Positions 8,806 through 16,638 of a stretch of 64,000 bases of DNA are shown here, one piece after another (position 1 is the stretch's first letter; the number at the start of each line of letters is the position of its first letter). The notes below the pieces were generated by a model, which was not told the DNA's origin, ran no database searches, and saw only the letters and a list, made by a program, of their open reading frames with translations. The position numbers and the translations under genes were made by a program. The DNA lies in NCBI RefSeq assembly GCF_013184805.1, contig NZ_JAATNG010000001.1, positions 124,001 through 188,000 on the forward strand. Reading direction: 5' to 3'. This stretch comes from Pseudoruegeria sp. HB172150. Lineage in GTDB: Bacteria; Pseudomonadota; Alphaproteobacteria; Rhodobacterales; Rhodobacteraceae.

Positions 8806-9738
8806 ATGCACAAGCGCCAGTTGCCACTCAACGCGCTAAGAAGCTTCGAGGTCGCGGCGCGGCAGCTCAACTTCAGCGCGGCGGCGACAGAACTCGGGGT
8901 GACGCACGGCGCCGTCAGCCGCCAGATCTCCATACTGGAAGCGACACTCGGGCTGAGGCTGTTCGTACGCGGTTACCCGATGAGCCTTACCGAGGACGGG
9001 CAACGGCTGTTCGAAGGCATCGCGCCTGCGTTCGAGCGTATCATGACCGCGATGAGCGAGATCGAACAGGGCAGCCCCAAGTATGTCGTCGCGGTCAATG
9101 CGCCACCCACATTCACGATCAAATGGTTGATTCCGCGCATGTCCGTGTTCATGCGTCGGCACCGCAACATCGATGTCAGGATCACGACTGGAACCAGCCT
9201 GCCGGCCGGCGGGCGGTCCGCCGATGTACTGATCCGGCGGTTCGGGTCCCATCGCGTCGAATTCAAGCCGAAGACATTTCTGACTGGCGAACTCGTGGCG
9301 GTCTGCGCGCCTGAATTGCTGGAGAAGGAAACGCTGAGGTCGCCCCTGGATATCGTCAAGTTCCCCCTGATCGAGGCCGCGACAAACCCGGGCAGATGGA
9401 TCGAATGGTTCAGGTCGGCCGGCCTCAACAAACCCGCCGACGCGCGTTTCGTCCATTTCGAGGAGATGTTCCTTGGCCTTCAGGCCGCGATGGAGGGTTT
9501 GGGCGTCGCGCTTGTGCCGCTGCCGCTGGTTGCCGACGACCTTGCGGCATCCCGGCTGGTCGTCCCGGTCCAGTCGTCGCTTGTGCAGGGGTTCGACTAC
9601 GGGTTTCATGCCACGCCTCTGGGCGTCAACGAGCGGGCCACGGCGGCCTTTGTCGACTGGCTGAGTGTCCAGGGCGAAGAAAGCAACTCCATGGCGCGGT
9701 CGCTTGTCCTGTCTGCCTTTGCCGAGAGTGAGGCATAG
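8806..9738 (+). CDS. LysR family transcriptional regulator (GcvA-like)
   Basis: A 310-residue DNA-binding regulator. Residues 1-65 form the winged helix-turn-helix (LNALRSFEVAARQLNFS, then VTHGAVSRQISILE), followed by a linker helix and a periplasmic-binding-protein-like effector domain. The N terminus with LPLNALRSFE resembles the GcvA/AmpR branch. A clear GGGAGGAAAAC ribosome site precedes the ATG. It stands beside the large catabolic cluster to its right and faces its first genes, so it is the obvious candidate regulator of that cluster. The effector is unknown. Confidence 0.93.
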   Translation: MHKRQLPLNALRSFEVAARQLNFSAAATELGVTHGAVSRQISILEATLGLRLFVRGYPMSLTEDGQRLFEGIAPAFERIMTAMSEIEQGSPKYVVAVNAPPTFTIKWLIPRMSVFMRRHRNIDVRITTGTSLPAGGRSADVLIRRFGSHRVEFKPKTFLTGELVAVCAPELLEKETLRSPLDIVKFPLIEAATNPGRWIEWFRSAGLNKPADARFVHFEEMFLGLQAAMEGLGVALVPLPLVADDLAASRLVVPVQSSLVQGFDYGFHATPLGVNERATAAFVDWLSVQGEESNSMARSLVLSAFAESEA

Positions 9739-9754
9739 GGCCGAAACGAAGACA

Positions 9755-9775
9755 GCCCGCGCCGATGGCGCGGGC
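9755..9775. terminator. Bidirectional terminator-like hairpin
   Basis: A perfect 9-bp stem, GCCCGCGCC / GGCGCGGGC, with a GAT loop, lies 16 bases after the LysR stop and 26 bases from the end of the convergent MaoC gene. No strong T-run follows on either strand, but its position between convergent genes fits a shared terminator. Confidence 0.6.
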
Positions 9776-9800
9776 CGTCATTCCGGTTTCTTAACTCAGG

Positions 9801-10145
9801 TCAGTCGTCCGTGCGAAGCTTGGCGCTGCCGACAAGCGTTGTGTCGAACTGCGACTCGCACTTGGCGGTGCCGTCTTCGTCCAGACTGACAACAAGGTTG
9901 TCGCCCGGGCAGACAGGGCGGACGAACTTCACCGTCAGTTCACCGCGATAGTGCCAGTCCGTGCCATACTTCCTGGCGGCGAGATCGGCCACATAGCCGG
10001 TATACATCAGGCCGTGACCCAGCGTGCCGCGAAAGCCGCGTTCCTTCGCGTAGGCATCGTCGTAGTGCAGAATGTCGTTGTCGCCGTTCAACTTGCCGTA
10101 GTTGTCGAACATCTCTTGCGTCTGCGGAATGGTTCTTTCGATCAT
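9801..10145 (-). CDS. MaoC-like enoyl-CoA hydratase, catalytic subunit
   Basis: A 114-residue single hot-dog-fold protein. It carries the (R)-hydratase motif: NGDNDILHYDD, with D22 and H27 as the catalytic pair, followed by GFRGTLGHGLM. The family adds water across the double bond of enoyl-CoA thioesters. It is shorter than usual single-domain MaoC proteins (about 140-150). It lies 11 bases after a second MaoC-fold gene that lacks the catalytic motif, so the two probably form a heteromeric hydratase in the way HadA and HadB do. The acyl-CoA substrate likely comes from the nearby CaiB-type CoA-transferase. Confidence 0.85.
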   Translation of the reverse strand: MIERTIPQTQEMFDNYGKLNGDNDILHYDDAYAKERGFRGTLGHGLMYTGYVADLAARKYGTDWHYRGELTVKFVRPVCPGDNLVVSLDEDGTAKCESQFDTTLVGSAKLRTDD

Positions 10146-10156
10146 GGTTGTTGTTC

Positions 10157-10606
10157 CTAGTCCGGGAATGCCGAGGTGTGGAGAATGGAGGTCAGCTGCT
10201 GTCCGTCGGCGCGATGGAAATCGACCTGATAGCAGATGTATTTGCGGCCCTTCTTCTCGTACTTGTCGGTGAGGCGCCCGGTGCCGACCACCTCTGTGGT
10301 TTCGTCCGCCCAGATCGGATGGAAGAACTTGAACGTGTTACCGATCATGATGCCACCCTGCTGCGGCGGGTACTTCCGGTACATGACCGCCATCAGATAG
10401 ACGGCCACGACGTTCGGCGGCGCAGCCTGACGGCCGTCGATGACGTAGTTGGATGCTTCCGCACTGACCACCGACATGTATTCTTCCACGATGTCGGGCG
10501 TGATGGTGAACCTCAGCTCGGGAAATTCCGAGCCGATTACCCAATCCTTGTACAATGCGGCGGGCTGTTCACCCTCTCTCGGTTTGACTTCGCTTGGTCG
10601 TGTCAT
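10157..10606 (-). CDS. MaoC-like N-terminal-type hot-dog protein, probable hydratase partner
   Basis: A 149-residue protein resembling the MaoC_dehydrat_N domain (FAS1-like dehydratase half). It has the hot-dog helix region SVVSAEASNYVIDGRQAAPP and strands FKFFHPIWADETTEVV and KGRKYICYQVDF. The Asp/His catalytic motif of hydratases is absent, as expected for the structural partner subunit. It is transcribed just ahead of the short catalytic MaoC gene. It is divergent from the SDR gene, with a 187-base promoter region that contains two palindromes. Confidence 0.78.
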   Translation of the reverse strand: MTRPSEVKPREGEQPAALYKDWVIGSEFPELRFTITPDIVEEYMSVVSAEASNYVIDGRQAAPPNVVAVYLMAVMYRKYPPQQGGIMIGNTFKFFHPIWADETTEVVGTGRLTDKYEKKGRKYICYQVDFHRADGQQLTSILHTSAFPD

Positions 10607-10659
10607 CTTTCATCATCCAATTGCCAGTGTGCCGGCGAATACTCGGTTCCGGCTCGTTC

Positions 10660-10671
10660 CGATTGCAATCG
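10660..10671. promoter_or_regulatory. Palindrome in MaoC/SDR divergent promoter
   Basis: CGATTGCAATCG is a perfect 12-bp palindrome; counting the flanking TTC and AAA it becomes an 18-base near-palindrome with one mismatch. It lies 54 bases upstream of the MaoC operon start and is a candidate operator for the local regulator. Confidence 0.45.
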
Positions 10672-10690
10672 AAATTGAGGAAGATGCCTG

Positions 10691-10705
10691 TGAGAATTTC
10701 TCTCA
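10691..10705. promoter_or_regulatory. Second candidate LysR-type box in MaoC/SDR promoter
   Basis: TGAGA-ATTTC-TCTCA is a perfect 5+5 inverted repeat with T-N11-A spacing, like the site upstream of the LysR gene, although the half-site sequence differs. It lies midway between the two divergent starts. Confidence 0.42.
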
Positions 10706-10793
10706 GCCTGAATGTGCTGGCGGCTTCGTAGGCTGACCAGGAAACCGGCCCGCTGTGGGTCGGGCTGGAAGCGTTCAGAGGGAGGGTAAGTTG

Positions 10794-11579
10794 ATGACGG
10801 AAGCAGGTTTGGCGGGCGATGCAGCGGGGCTCGGGCTGGAGGGAAGGACGGTTGTCGTCACCGGCGCGGGAAGCGGGCTGGGCCGCGCTTTCGCACTGGG
10901 GTTCGCGCAGGCGGGCGCTTACGTCGTTGCCGCGGACATCGTCGGGGCGTCCGCGGATGAGACGGCGATCAAGGTCGAACAATCGGGCGGCCAGGCCATC
11001 GCCGTCACGGTCGACACAACGGATCCGCAATCCCTTGACCGTCTTCGCGACGCGGCACTGACCCGCTTCGGCGAGGTCTCGGTGCTGGTGAACAACGCCG
11101 CGATCTATGGCGGTCTGCGGCGTGCGCCCTTCGAGGAAATCGACCCGGCAGAGTGGGATCGCGTGCTGGCTGTGAACGTGAAGGGCGTGTGGCTTGCAAC
11201 CCGCGCGCTTTCCCAACCACTGCGTGACGCACGGGGCGCGGTGGTCAATGTGGCGTCGACCGTCGCCATGACCGGTTCGCAAAACTGGCTGCACTATGTC
11301 GCCTCGAAAGGGGCCGTCCTTGCGATGACCCGTGCTCTCGCGCGCGAGATGGGCAATAGCGGTGTGCGAGTCAATGCAATTGCACCGGGCTTCACGCTGA
11401 CCGACGCCAGCCTGGACCTGTTCCCCGACGCTGCCGGACATCGCGTCGATCAGAGGGCCCTGGGGCGCAGTGCCGAGGCCGAGGATATCGTCGGCGCGGC
11501 CCTGTTTCTCGCCTCGCAAAGATCGGGATTCACGACCGGTCAGACGCTGGTTGTCGACGGCGGCAGCCACTTTCTTTGA
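10794..11579 (+). CDS. Short-chain dehydrogenase/reductase
   Basis: A 261-residue Rossmann-fold oxidoreductase. The nucleotide motif TGAGSGLGRA is near the N terminus, NNAAIYGG follows, and the Ser-Tyr-Lys catalytic set is seen as NVASTVAM and HYVASKGA. It ends in the classical VDGGSHFL tail. The acidic residue of AADIVG after strand 2 suggests NAD(H). A GGAGGG ribosome site supports ATG 10794 over an upstream in-frame GTG. In context it probably oxidises a hydroxyacyl intermediate or an alcohol group of the pathway's substrate. Confidence 0.9.
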   Translation: MTEAGLAGDAAGLGLEGRTVVVTGAGSGLGRAFALGFAQAGAYVVAADIVGASADETAIKVEQSGGQAIAVTVDTTDPQSLDRLRDAALTRFGEVSVLVNNAAIYGGLRRAPFEEIDPAEWDRVLAVNVKGVWLATRALSQPLRDARGAVVNVASTVAMTGSQNWLHYVASKGAVLAMTRALAREMGNSGVRVNAIAPGFTLTDASLDLFPDAAGHRVDQRALGRSAEAEDIVGAALFLASQRSGFTTGQTLVVDGGSHFL

Positions 11580-11665
11580 GCGGCTTGGCAAGGGTCGTTC
11601 AAGGGCACGATATCCTGTCAAGAAATCTCAAGCCGATGTCAGTGAAAGTCGGTTGCGGTCTGTAA

Positions 11666-11679
11666 ATGATCTAGGTCAA
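11666..11679. promoter_or_regulatory. Weak FNR-like box upstream of CoA-transferase
   Basis: ATGAT-CTAG-GTCAA matches the FNR/FnrL consensus TTGAT-N4-ATCAA at 8 of 10 positions and lies about 82 bases before the TTG start. A chance match is quite possible. Confidence 0.25.
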
Positions 11680-11760
11680 GGTTGTGAAAATTCCGTCCTT
11701 CAAGTTCCCCAGCGAAACCGAAGCGGCGACAAGAATGCGAAGCTTCCGGGAGGGACGTAC

Positions 11761-12969
11761 TTGCTAAATTCGTTTCGAATACTTGATCTTACGTGGGTTC
11801 TGGGCGGGCCGTTCGCCGGTCAGCTCCTGGCACAGCTTGGCGCCGACGTGATCAAGGTAGAAACTCTGAGTGGCGATTTCTCCCGCAGCGTCCCGCCGCA
11901 CTTCATCGAGAACGACTCCGCCTATTACCTGTCCGTCAACCGGGGGAAACGGGGGATCGCGCTCGATCTCAAGTCGCCTGAAGGGATGGAGGTGTTTCGT
12001 GACCTCGTGCGCAGCTGCGATGCCGTGGTCTACGGTTTTGCGCCCGACGTCCCGAAACGGCTGGGCATCGACTACGAGAGCCTGTCGGAGATCAACCCGA
12101 AGATCTGCGTGGCAGAGCTTATCGGTCTTCACGATCAGGGCGATTACTCCCGCGCGCCCGCTTATGACCTGATCGTTCAGGCGATGGGCGGCGTCATGAG
12201 CATCACGGGCGAGGAGGACGGTTCGCCGGTGCGGGTCGGCTATCAGATCGGCGATCTGTCTGGCGGCCTTTATCTTGCTCTCGGTCTGACGGCGGCGCTT
12301 GCGCGGGCCGCGCGCGAGGGGCAGGGCGCCAAGGTTCAGATCTCGCTTTACGACTGTCAGGTTTCCCTGCTGACATGGCAGGCGCAGAACTACTTCGCGT
12401 CGGGAACCATTCCGGTCGCGAGGGGGTCGCGCAACCCGGTGCTGACCCCAAGCGAGGTCTACCGCTGCGCGGACGGGCGTTACCTTGCGGTGTCGCCGAC
12501 GGGCGACGCGTTCTGGAAGAAGTTCTGCGAACTGATCGGCCGACCCGACCTTCCGGAAAGCGCCGAGTTCGGCAAGCGGCCAGACCGGCTGCGGAACGCC
12601 GACGCGCTGATAGAAATCCTCGCCGATATCTTCAGCAAGAAGCCGGCGGAAGACTGGGTGAAGATGTTCTTCGAGGCACGCGTTCCGGCGGCGCTGGTGC
12701 AGAACGTGGCCGAGGCCGTGTCGCATCCCGTTGCGCAGGCGCGCAGGATGGTGGACGATGTGCCCAACCCGGCGACCGGGTCCCACGTGAAATTCCTCGG
12801 CAATCCCTTCAAGTTTTCCGGCCAGCCGCAACTTGGCTACCCGCCGCGTCACGGCGGGAACACCGAGGAGGTCCTCTCCGGGGTGCTCGATTATTCACCA
12901 GAGAAGATCAAAGAGCTCGTGGCCGTTGGTGCAGTCGGTACCGGAACGCCGGCCAAGGCGGCAGAGTAG
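11761..12969 (+). CDS. CaiB/BaiF family CoA-transferase
   Basis: A 402-residue class III CoA-transferase, moving CoA from a donor thioester (often succinyl-CoA) to a carboxylic acid. The N-terminal RILDLTWVLGGPFAGQLLAQLGADVIKVE type segment is characteristic, and the expected catalytic Asp is D136 in APAYDLIVQAMGG. I chose the TTG at 11761 because GGGAGGG lies 6 bases before it and the conserved fold begins right after; no ATG fits. It probably activates the acid that the MaoC pair hydrates and the citryl-CoA-lyase-like enzyme cleaves. The substrate is unknown. Confidence 0.9.
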   Translation: MLNSFRILDLTWVLGGPFAGQLLAQLGADVIKVETLSGDFSRSVPPHFIENDSAYYLSVNRGKRGIALDLKSPEGMEVFRDLVRSCDAVVYGFAPDVPKRLGIDYESLSEINPKICVAELIGLHDQGDYSRAPAYDLIVQAMGGVMSITGEEDGSPVRVGYQIGDLSGGLYLALGLTAALARAAREGQGAKVQISLYDCQVSLLTWQAQNYFASGTIPVARGSRNPVLTPSEVYRCADGRYLAVSPTGDAFWKKFCELIGRPDLPESAEFGKRPDRLRNADALIEILADIFSKKPAEDWVKMFFEARVPAALVQNVAEAVSHPVAQARRMVDDVPNPATGSHVKFLGNPFKFSGQPQLGYPPRHGGNTEEVLSGVLDYSPEKIKELVAVGAVGTGTPAKAAE

Positions 12970-13068
12970 CTTGACGATTGGCTGAATAGTCGGACCACTC
13001 ACACGTGGATAGCCGGGGCAAACCGGCGAGGTCTGGGAAAGAAATCAGACCCGAAAAGCGGAGGAAAG

Positions 13069-14811
13069 ATGGACACTTCGTCGATGGAGTCGGTGAAGCT
13101 GCGGACTGGTAGCAGTCCGGGACAGCGCCCGTTCTGGCAGGGTGAGCGCGCGATCCAGTGGGCCGTGGCGATTGTCGTCTGCTTCCTCGTTCTGGCGCCT
13201 GTGGTGCCGCTGCTCGTTCAGGCCGTGGCGGACCGGGCGCTCTATCTGGATGATATCCAGCCGACCTTCGGCAACTTCGCCCGGCTGATGGAGGACACGG
13301 AGTTCCTGCGCTCGGTCCTCAACTCTATGATCTTTGCCGCTATCGGTACGACGTTCTCCTGCGTGGTCGGTGCAGTCGCCGCCATTCTGATCGGGCGGAC
13401 GGACATGCCGATGAAGGGCCTCGTCTCCGGCCTGATGATCTGGCCGATCTTCATCTCGCACCTCGTCATCACCACCGGCTGGTCCATCGTCTATGGTCCG
13501 GCGGGCTATGTGACGATGACCTTCAAGCTCGCCTTCGGCGACGTGCCCTGGAACCTGTATTCGATCGTCGGAATGTCCGTGGTCGCGGGCGTCTGCCAGG
13601 TGCCGATCACCTATCTCTACTGCCTGACCGCGCTGCGGTCCTCCGACCCGACGCTGGAGGATGCCGCGCGGGCGGCAGGGATGCGGCCGCTGACCGTGTT
13701 CTGGCGGATCACCGTGCCGCTGCTGCGTCCCGCGCTGATCATGAGCAGCATCCTGAACCTCGTCATGCTGCTGGAAGCGGTCTCGATCCCGCTGGTGTTC
13801 GGCCGTCCGGCGGACATCGAGATGTTCATGTCCTACATCTATACGCGGGCGATCTCGGTCTCGAGCCCCGACTATGGTCTGGTCGCGGCGGCCGCCTGCT
13901 TCCTGGTCCTGCTGGTGGTCGTGCTGGTGTCTAGCCAGCGCGTCCTGCTGCGAAAACCGGAACGCTTCGTCACCATTGCCGGCAAGGCGACCCGACCGCG
14001 GACGATGAGGCTGGGCAACTGGCGCTTCGTGGCGCTTGCCGCGCTATTGCTCTACCTTGCCATCCTCGTCGTCCTGCCGCTGGCCGGGCTCGTGACCTAT
14101 GCCTTCTCCAGCTTCCTGACGCCACTGATCCCGATCCGCGAAGTCCTGACGCTGGACAATTTCCGGCTGGTGCTGAGCACGCCCGTCTACGTGCGATCGA
14201 TGACGAACTCGATCATCATCGGGGTTGTCGGCGGTGCCTTCGCCGTCGCTATCGTGGCGTTGCTGGCCGTCGTCGTGCATCGCTCGACATTCCCGTTCCG
14301 GCGGTTCCTCGATATCATCAGCCTGCTGCCACGCGCGGTCCCGGGCATGATCGCCGGCATCGGGATCTTCTATGTGACCGTGATCGTCCAGCCCCTCGGC
14401 TGGCTGCGCGAGACGATCTTTCTTCTGATGATCGCCTTCACGATGCGCTACATTCCCCTCGGTTACGGCGCCATGGCCACGGCGATCATCAAGATCGACA
14501 AGCAGCTCGACAAAAGCGGACGCGCCATCGGGGCAAGCTGGTGGACGACCATACGGCGCATCGTGCTGCCGCTCATGGTCCCCGCCATGCTGTCCAGCTA
14601 CGCGATCCTGTTCATCCATTTCTTCAAGGACTACGCGACCGGCGTCTTCCTGGTCGCGCCGGGCAGCGAAGTCCTGGGCACGACCCTGCTGCAAATGTTC
14701 CTCAGCGGCGAGACGGGTCCGGCCTCTGCTCTCGCGACCATCCAGCTTGCCATCACCGCCCTCTTTATCCTCGGCATGCGCCGCATCGCAGGAGTGTCCC
14801 TTTATGGCTGA
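13069..14811 (+). CDS. ABC transporter permease, fused double-domain iron(III)-type
   Basis: A 580-residue inner-membrane protein made of two homologous permease halves of about six helices each, as in FbpB/SfuB and the aminoethylphosphonate importers. Each half has an EAA-type loop for the ATPase: EDAARAAGMRPLTVFWRI near residue 200 and DKSGRAIGASWWTTIRRI near residue 485. A GGAGGAAAG ribosome site precedes the ATG. The ATPase gene starts inside its end (8-base overlap). In this family the cargo may be ferric iron, but an organic acid or phosphonate is equally possible. The catabolic neighbours favour an organic substrate. Confidence 0.9.
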   Translation: MDTSSMESVKLRTGSSPGQRPFWQGERAIQWAVAIVVCFLVLAPVVPLLVQAVADRALYLDDIQPTFGNFARLMEDTEFLRSVLNSMIFAAIGTTFSCVVGAVAAILIGRTDMPMKGLVSGLMIWPIFISHLVITTGWSIVYGPAGYVTMTFKLAFGDVPWNLYSIVGMSVVAGVCQVPITYLYCLTALRSSDPTLEDAARAAGMRPLTVFWRITVPLLRPALIMSSILNLVMLLEAVSIPLVFGRPADIEMFMSYIYTRAISVSSPDYGLVAAAACFLVLLVVVLVSSQRVLLRKPERFVTIAGKATRPRTMRLGNWRFVALAALLLYLAILVVLPLAGLVTYAFSSFLTPLIPIREVLTLDNFRLVLSTPVYVRSMTNSIIIGVVGGAFAVAIVALLAVVVHRSTFPFRRFLDIISLLPRAVPGMIAGIGIFYVTVIVQPLGWLRETIFLLMIAFTMRYIPLGYGAMATAIIKIDKQLDKSGRAIGASWWTTIRRIVLPLMVPAMLSSYAILFIHFFKDYATGVFLVAPGSEVLGTTLLQMFLSGETGPASALATIQLAITALFILGMRRIAGVSLYG

Positions 14812-15868
14812 CCTGAGTCTCAAGAATGTCTCCCGTCACTTCGGCGGCTTCGCGGCCCTCAAGGACCTCAGCCTCGACGTGCGGGAAGGAGAGTTCGTAT
14901 CGCTTCTCGGACCTTCGGGCTGCGGCAAGTCCACGACGCTGGGCCTGATCGCCGGGCTGGATCAGCCGACATCCGGCAGGATCATGGTGGGCGGTCGCGT
15001 GGTTGCCGACGGCGACAACGGCACCTTCGTCCCCGCGGAGGACCGCGAACTTGGCCTCGTCCTGCAAAGCTATGCGCTTTGGCCGCACATGACGGTTCGC
15101 GGCAACATTTCCCTGCCGCTGGAAATCCGGAAGGTTCCGAAGAAAAGGCGGGGCGAACTGGTGGAGGAATACCTCTCGCTGGTCGAGATGTCGGACTATG
15201 TGGATCGCTATCCGCACGAACTGTCCGGCGGGCAGCAGCAGCGCATCGCGCTGGCGCGGACGCTGGTCTACGAGCCGGTTGTCCTTTTGCTGGACGAACC
15301 GCTGTCCAACGTCGATGCCAAACTGCGGGAGCGTGCGCGGACATGGCTGCGCCGGCTTCAGCGGCATTTCGCCGTGACGACCATCTTCGTCACGCACGAC
15401 CAGTCCGAGGCGCTGACCATGAGCGACCGGGTCGCGGTCATGTCCGAGGGACGGCTGGTGCAGTTCGGCACGCCCGAAGAGGTCTACGCCCGACCCGGCG
15501 ACCCGTTCGTTGCGGACTTCGTCGGTTCGAGCAACCTGATCAAGGGTGTTCTGGAAATCGCGGGCGGCGATGCACGGCTGGTGGTCGGGGACCGGACGAT
15601 CCGCGTTCAGAAGCCGCAGGCCATCGATGCCGGCGGGCCGGTGACCATGGCTGTCAGGCCAGAGAAAATCCGCGTGCTCGCCCCTGGCGACGACCGGGAC
15701 AATGTCCTCGACATAGAGATCAAGGACTCCGATTTTCTCGGTGCAAGATCGCTCTATCACGCGGATCTCGGCGGACAGGCGATCCGGTTCGAAAGCCGCG
15801 CCAACGATCTGCGGGGCCCTGTACGCGTCGGGTTCTCCGCCGACGATTGCTTCGTCTTCCGAGGCTAG
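14804..15868 (+). CDS. ABC transporter ATP-binding protein (PotA/FbpC-like)
   Basis: A 354-residue importer ATPase. Walker A GPSGCGKST, signature LSGGQQQRIALAR, Walker B VLLLDEPLSNVD and the switch His of FVTHDQSEA are all intact. A C-terminal TOBE-like domain (about residues 240-354) is present, as in spermidine, iron and sugar importers. ATG 14804 has an AGGAGTG ribosome site inside the permease gene. It pairs with that permease; the likely solute-binding protein is encoded some 4.6 kb further on, on the other strand. Confidence 0.94.
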   Translation: MADLSLKNVSRHFGGFAALKDLSLDVREGEFVSLLGPSGCGKSTTLGLIAGLDQPTSGRIMVGGRVVADGDNGTFVPAEDRELGLVLQSYALWPHMTVRGNISLPLEIRKVPKKRRGELVEEYLSLVEMSDYVDRYPHELSGGQQQRIALARTLVYEPVVLLLDEPLSNVDAKLRERARTWLRRLQRHFAVTTIFVTHDQSEALTMSDRVAVMSEGRLVQFGTPEEVYARPGDPFVADFVGSSNLIKGVLEIAGGDARLVVGDRTIRVQKPQAIDAGGPVTMAVRPEKIRVLAPGDDRDNVLDIEIKDSDFLGARSLYHADLGGQAIRFESRANDLRGPVRVGFSADDCFVFRG

Positions 15869-15882
15869 GGCAAACAGGACCG

Positions 15883-16638
15883 ATGGCGACGACGAAAATT
15901 GCGACGGCCGATGCAACCTCGGTCACGATCCGGGGCAAGGATCTGGTCGGCGACCTGATCGGCAAGGTCAGCTTTACCGAGCTGACCTATTTCCTGACGA
16001 CCGGGCGGATGCCGGATGCCGCGCAGACACGCGTGCTGGACGCCTGCCTCGTCACACTCGCCGAACACGGTTTCACGCCGGGCGCCCTTGTCACGCGGCT
16101 GCTGGCCGACAGTGTTCCGGGTCAGGTACAGGTTGCCATCGCAGGCGGGCTGATGACCGTGGGCGAGGTCTTTGCCGGCACGATGGAAGGCTGCGCCGCA
16201 CTGCTCGAGGCGGGCGTGGCCGAGGGCGGCGACCCGTCGGATTACTGCAAACGGGTCGTGGCAGAGCATCGCGCGGTGAAAAAACCGGTTCCGGGCTTCG
16301 GGCACGGGTTTCACAAGCCGGACGATCCCCGGACCGAGCCATTGCTGACGCTCGCCGAGGACTGTGGCGTGGCCGGGAAATACATCGGAATGCTGCGTGT
16401 TCTCGCGACGGAGGTCGATGCGCAGGCAGGACGCCACATCACCATCAATGCGACGGGCGCCATCGGCGCGCTGCTGCTGGAGATCGGCGTTCCCGCCAAC
16501 ATCGCGCGCGGCATGGCGGTCGTCTCGCGGTCCGCGGGTCTTCTCGGCCACATCATCGAAGAGTCCGAAACCCGCTCCGCCAGAGAGATCGCGCGCCTCA
16601 CCAAGGAAGCCATACCCTACCGTTCGGACGATCAGTAG
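15883..16638 (+). CDS. Citryl-CoA lyase-like enzyme (citrate synthase superfamily)
   Basis: A 251-residue protein equivalent to the catalytic part of citrate synthase without the large N-terminal domain, the size of stand-alone citryl-CoA lyases. Conserved pieces include DLIGKVSFTELTYFLTTG, the active-site His loop VPGFGHGFHKPDDPR, and GRHITINATGAIGALLLEIG. The family cleaves a 3-hydroxy-acyl-CoA (citryl-CoA) to acetyl-CoA and a 2-oxo acid. With a CoA-transferase and hydratase upstream and a ThDP 2-oxo acid decarboxylase next door, such a retro-Claisen role is attractive. Its last 7 bases overlap the convergent ThDP enzyme gene. Confidence 0.83.
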   Translation: MATTKIATADATSVTIRGKDLVGDLIGKVSFTELTYFLTTGRMPDAAQTRVLDACLVTLAEHGFTPGALVTRLLADSVPGQVQVAIAGGLMTVGEVFAGTMEGCAALLEAGVAEGGDPSDYCKRVVAEHRAVKKPVPGFGHGFHKPDDPRTEPLLTLAEDCGVAGKYIGMLRVLATEVDAQAGRHITINATGAIGALLLEIGVPANIARGMAVVSRSAGLLGHIIEESETRSAREIARLTKEAIPYRSDDQ

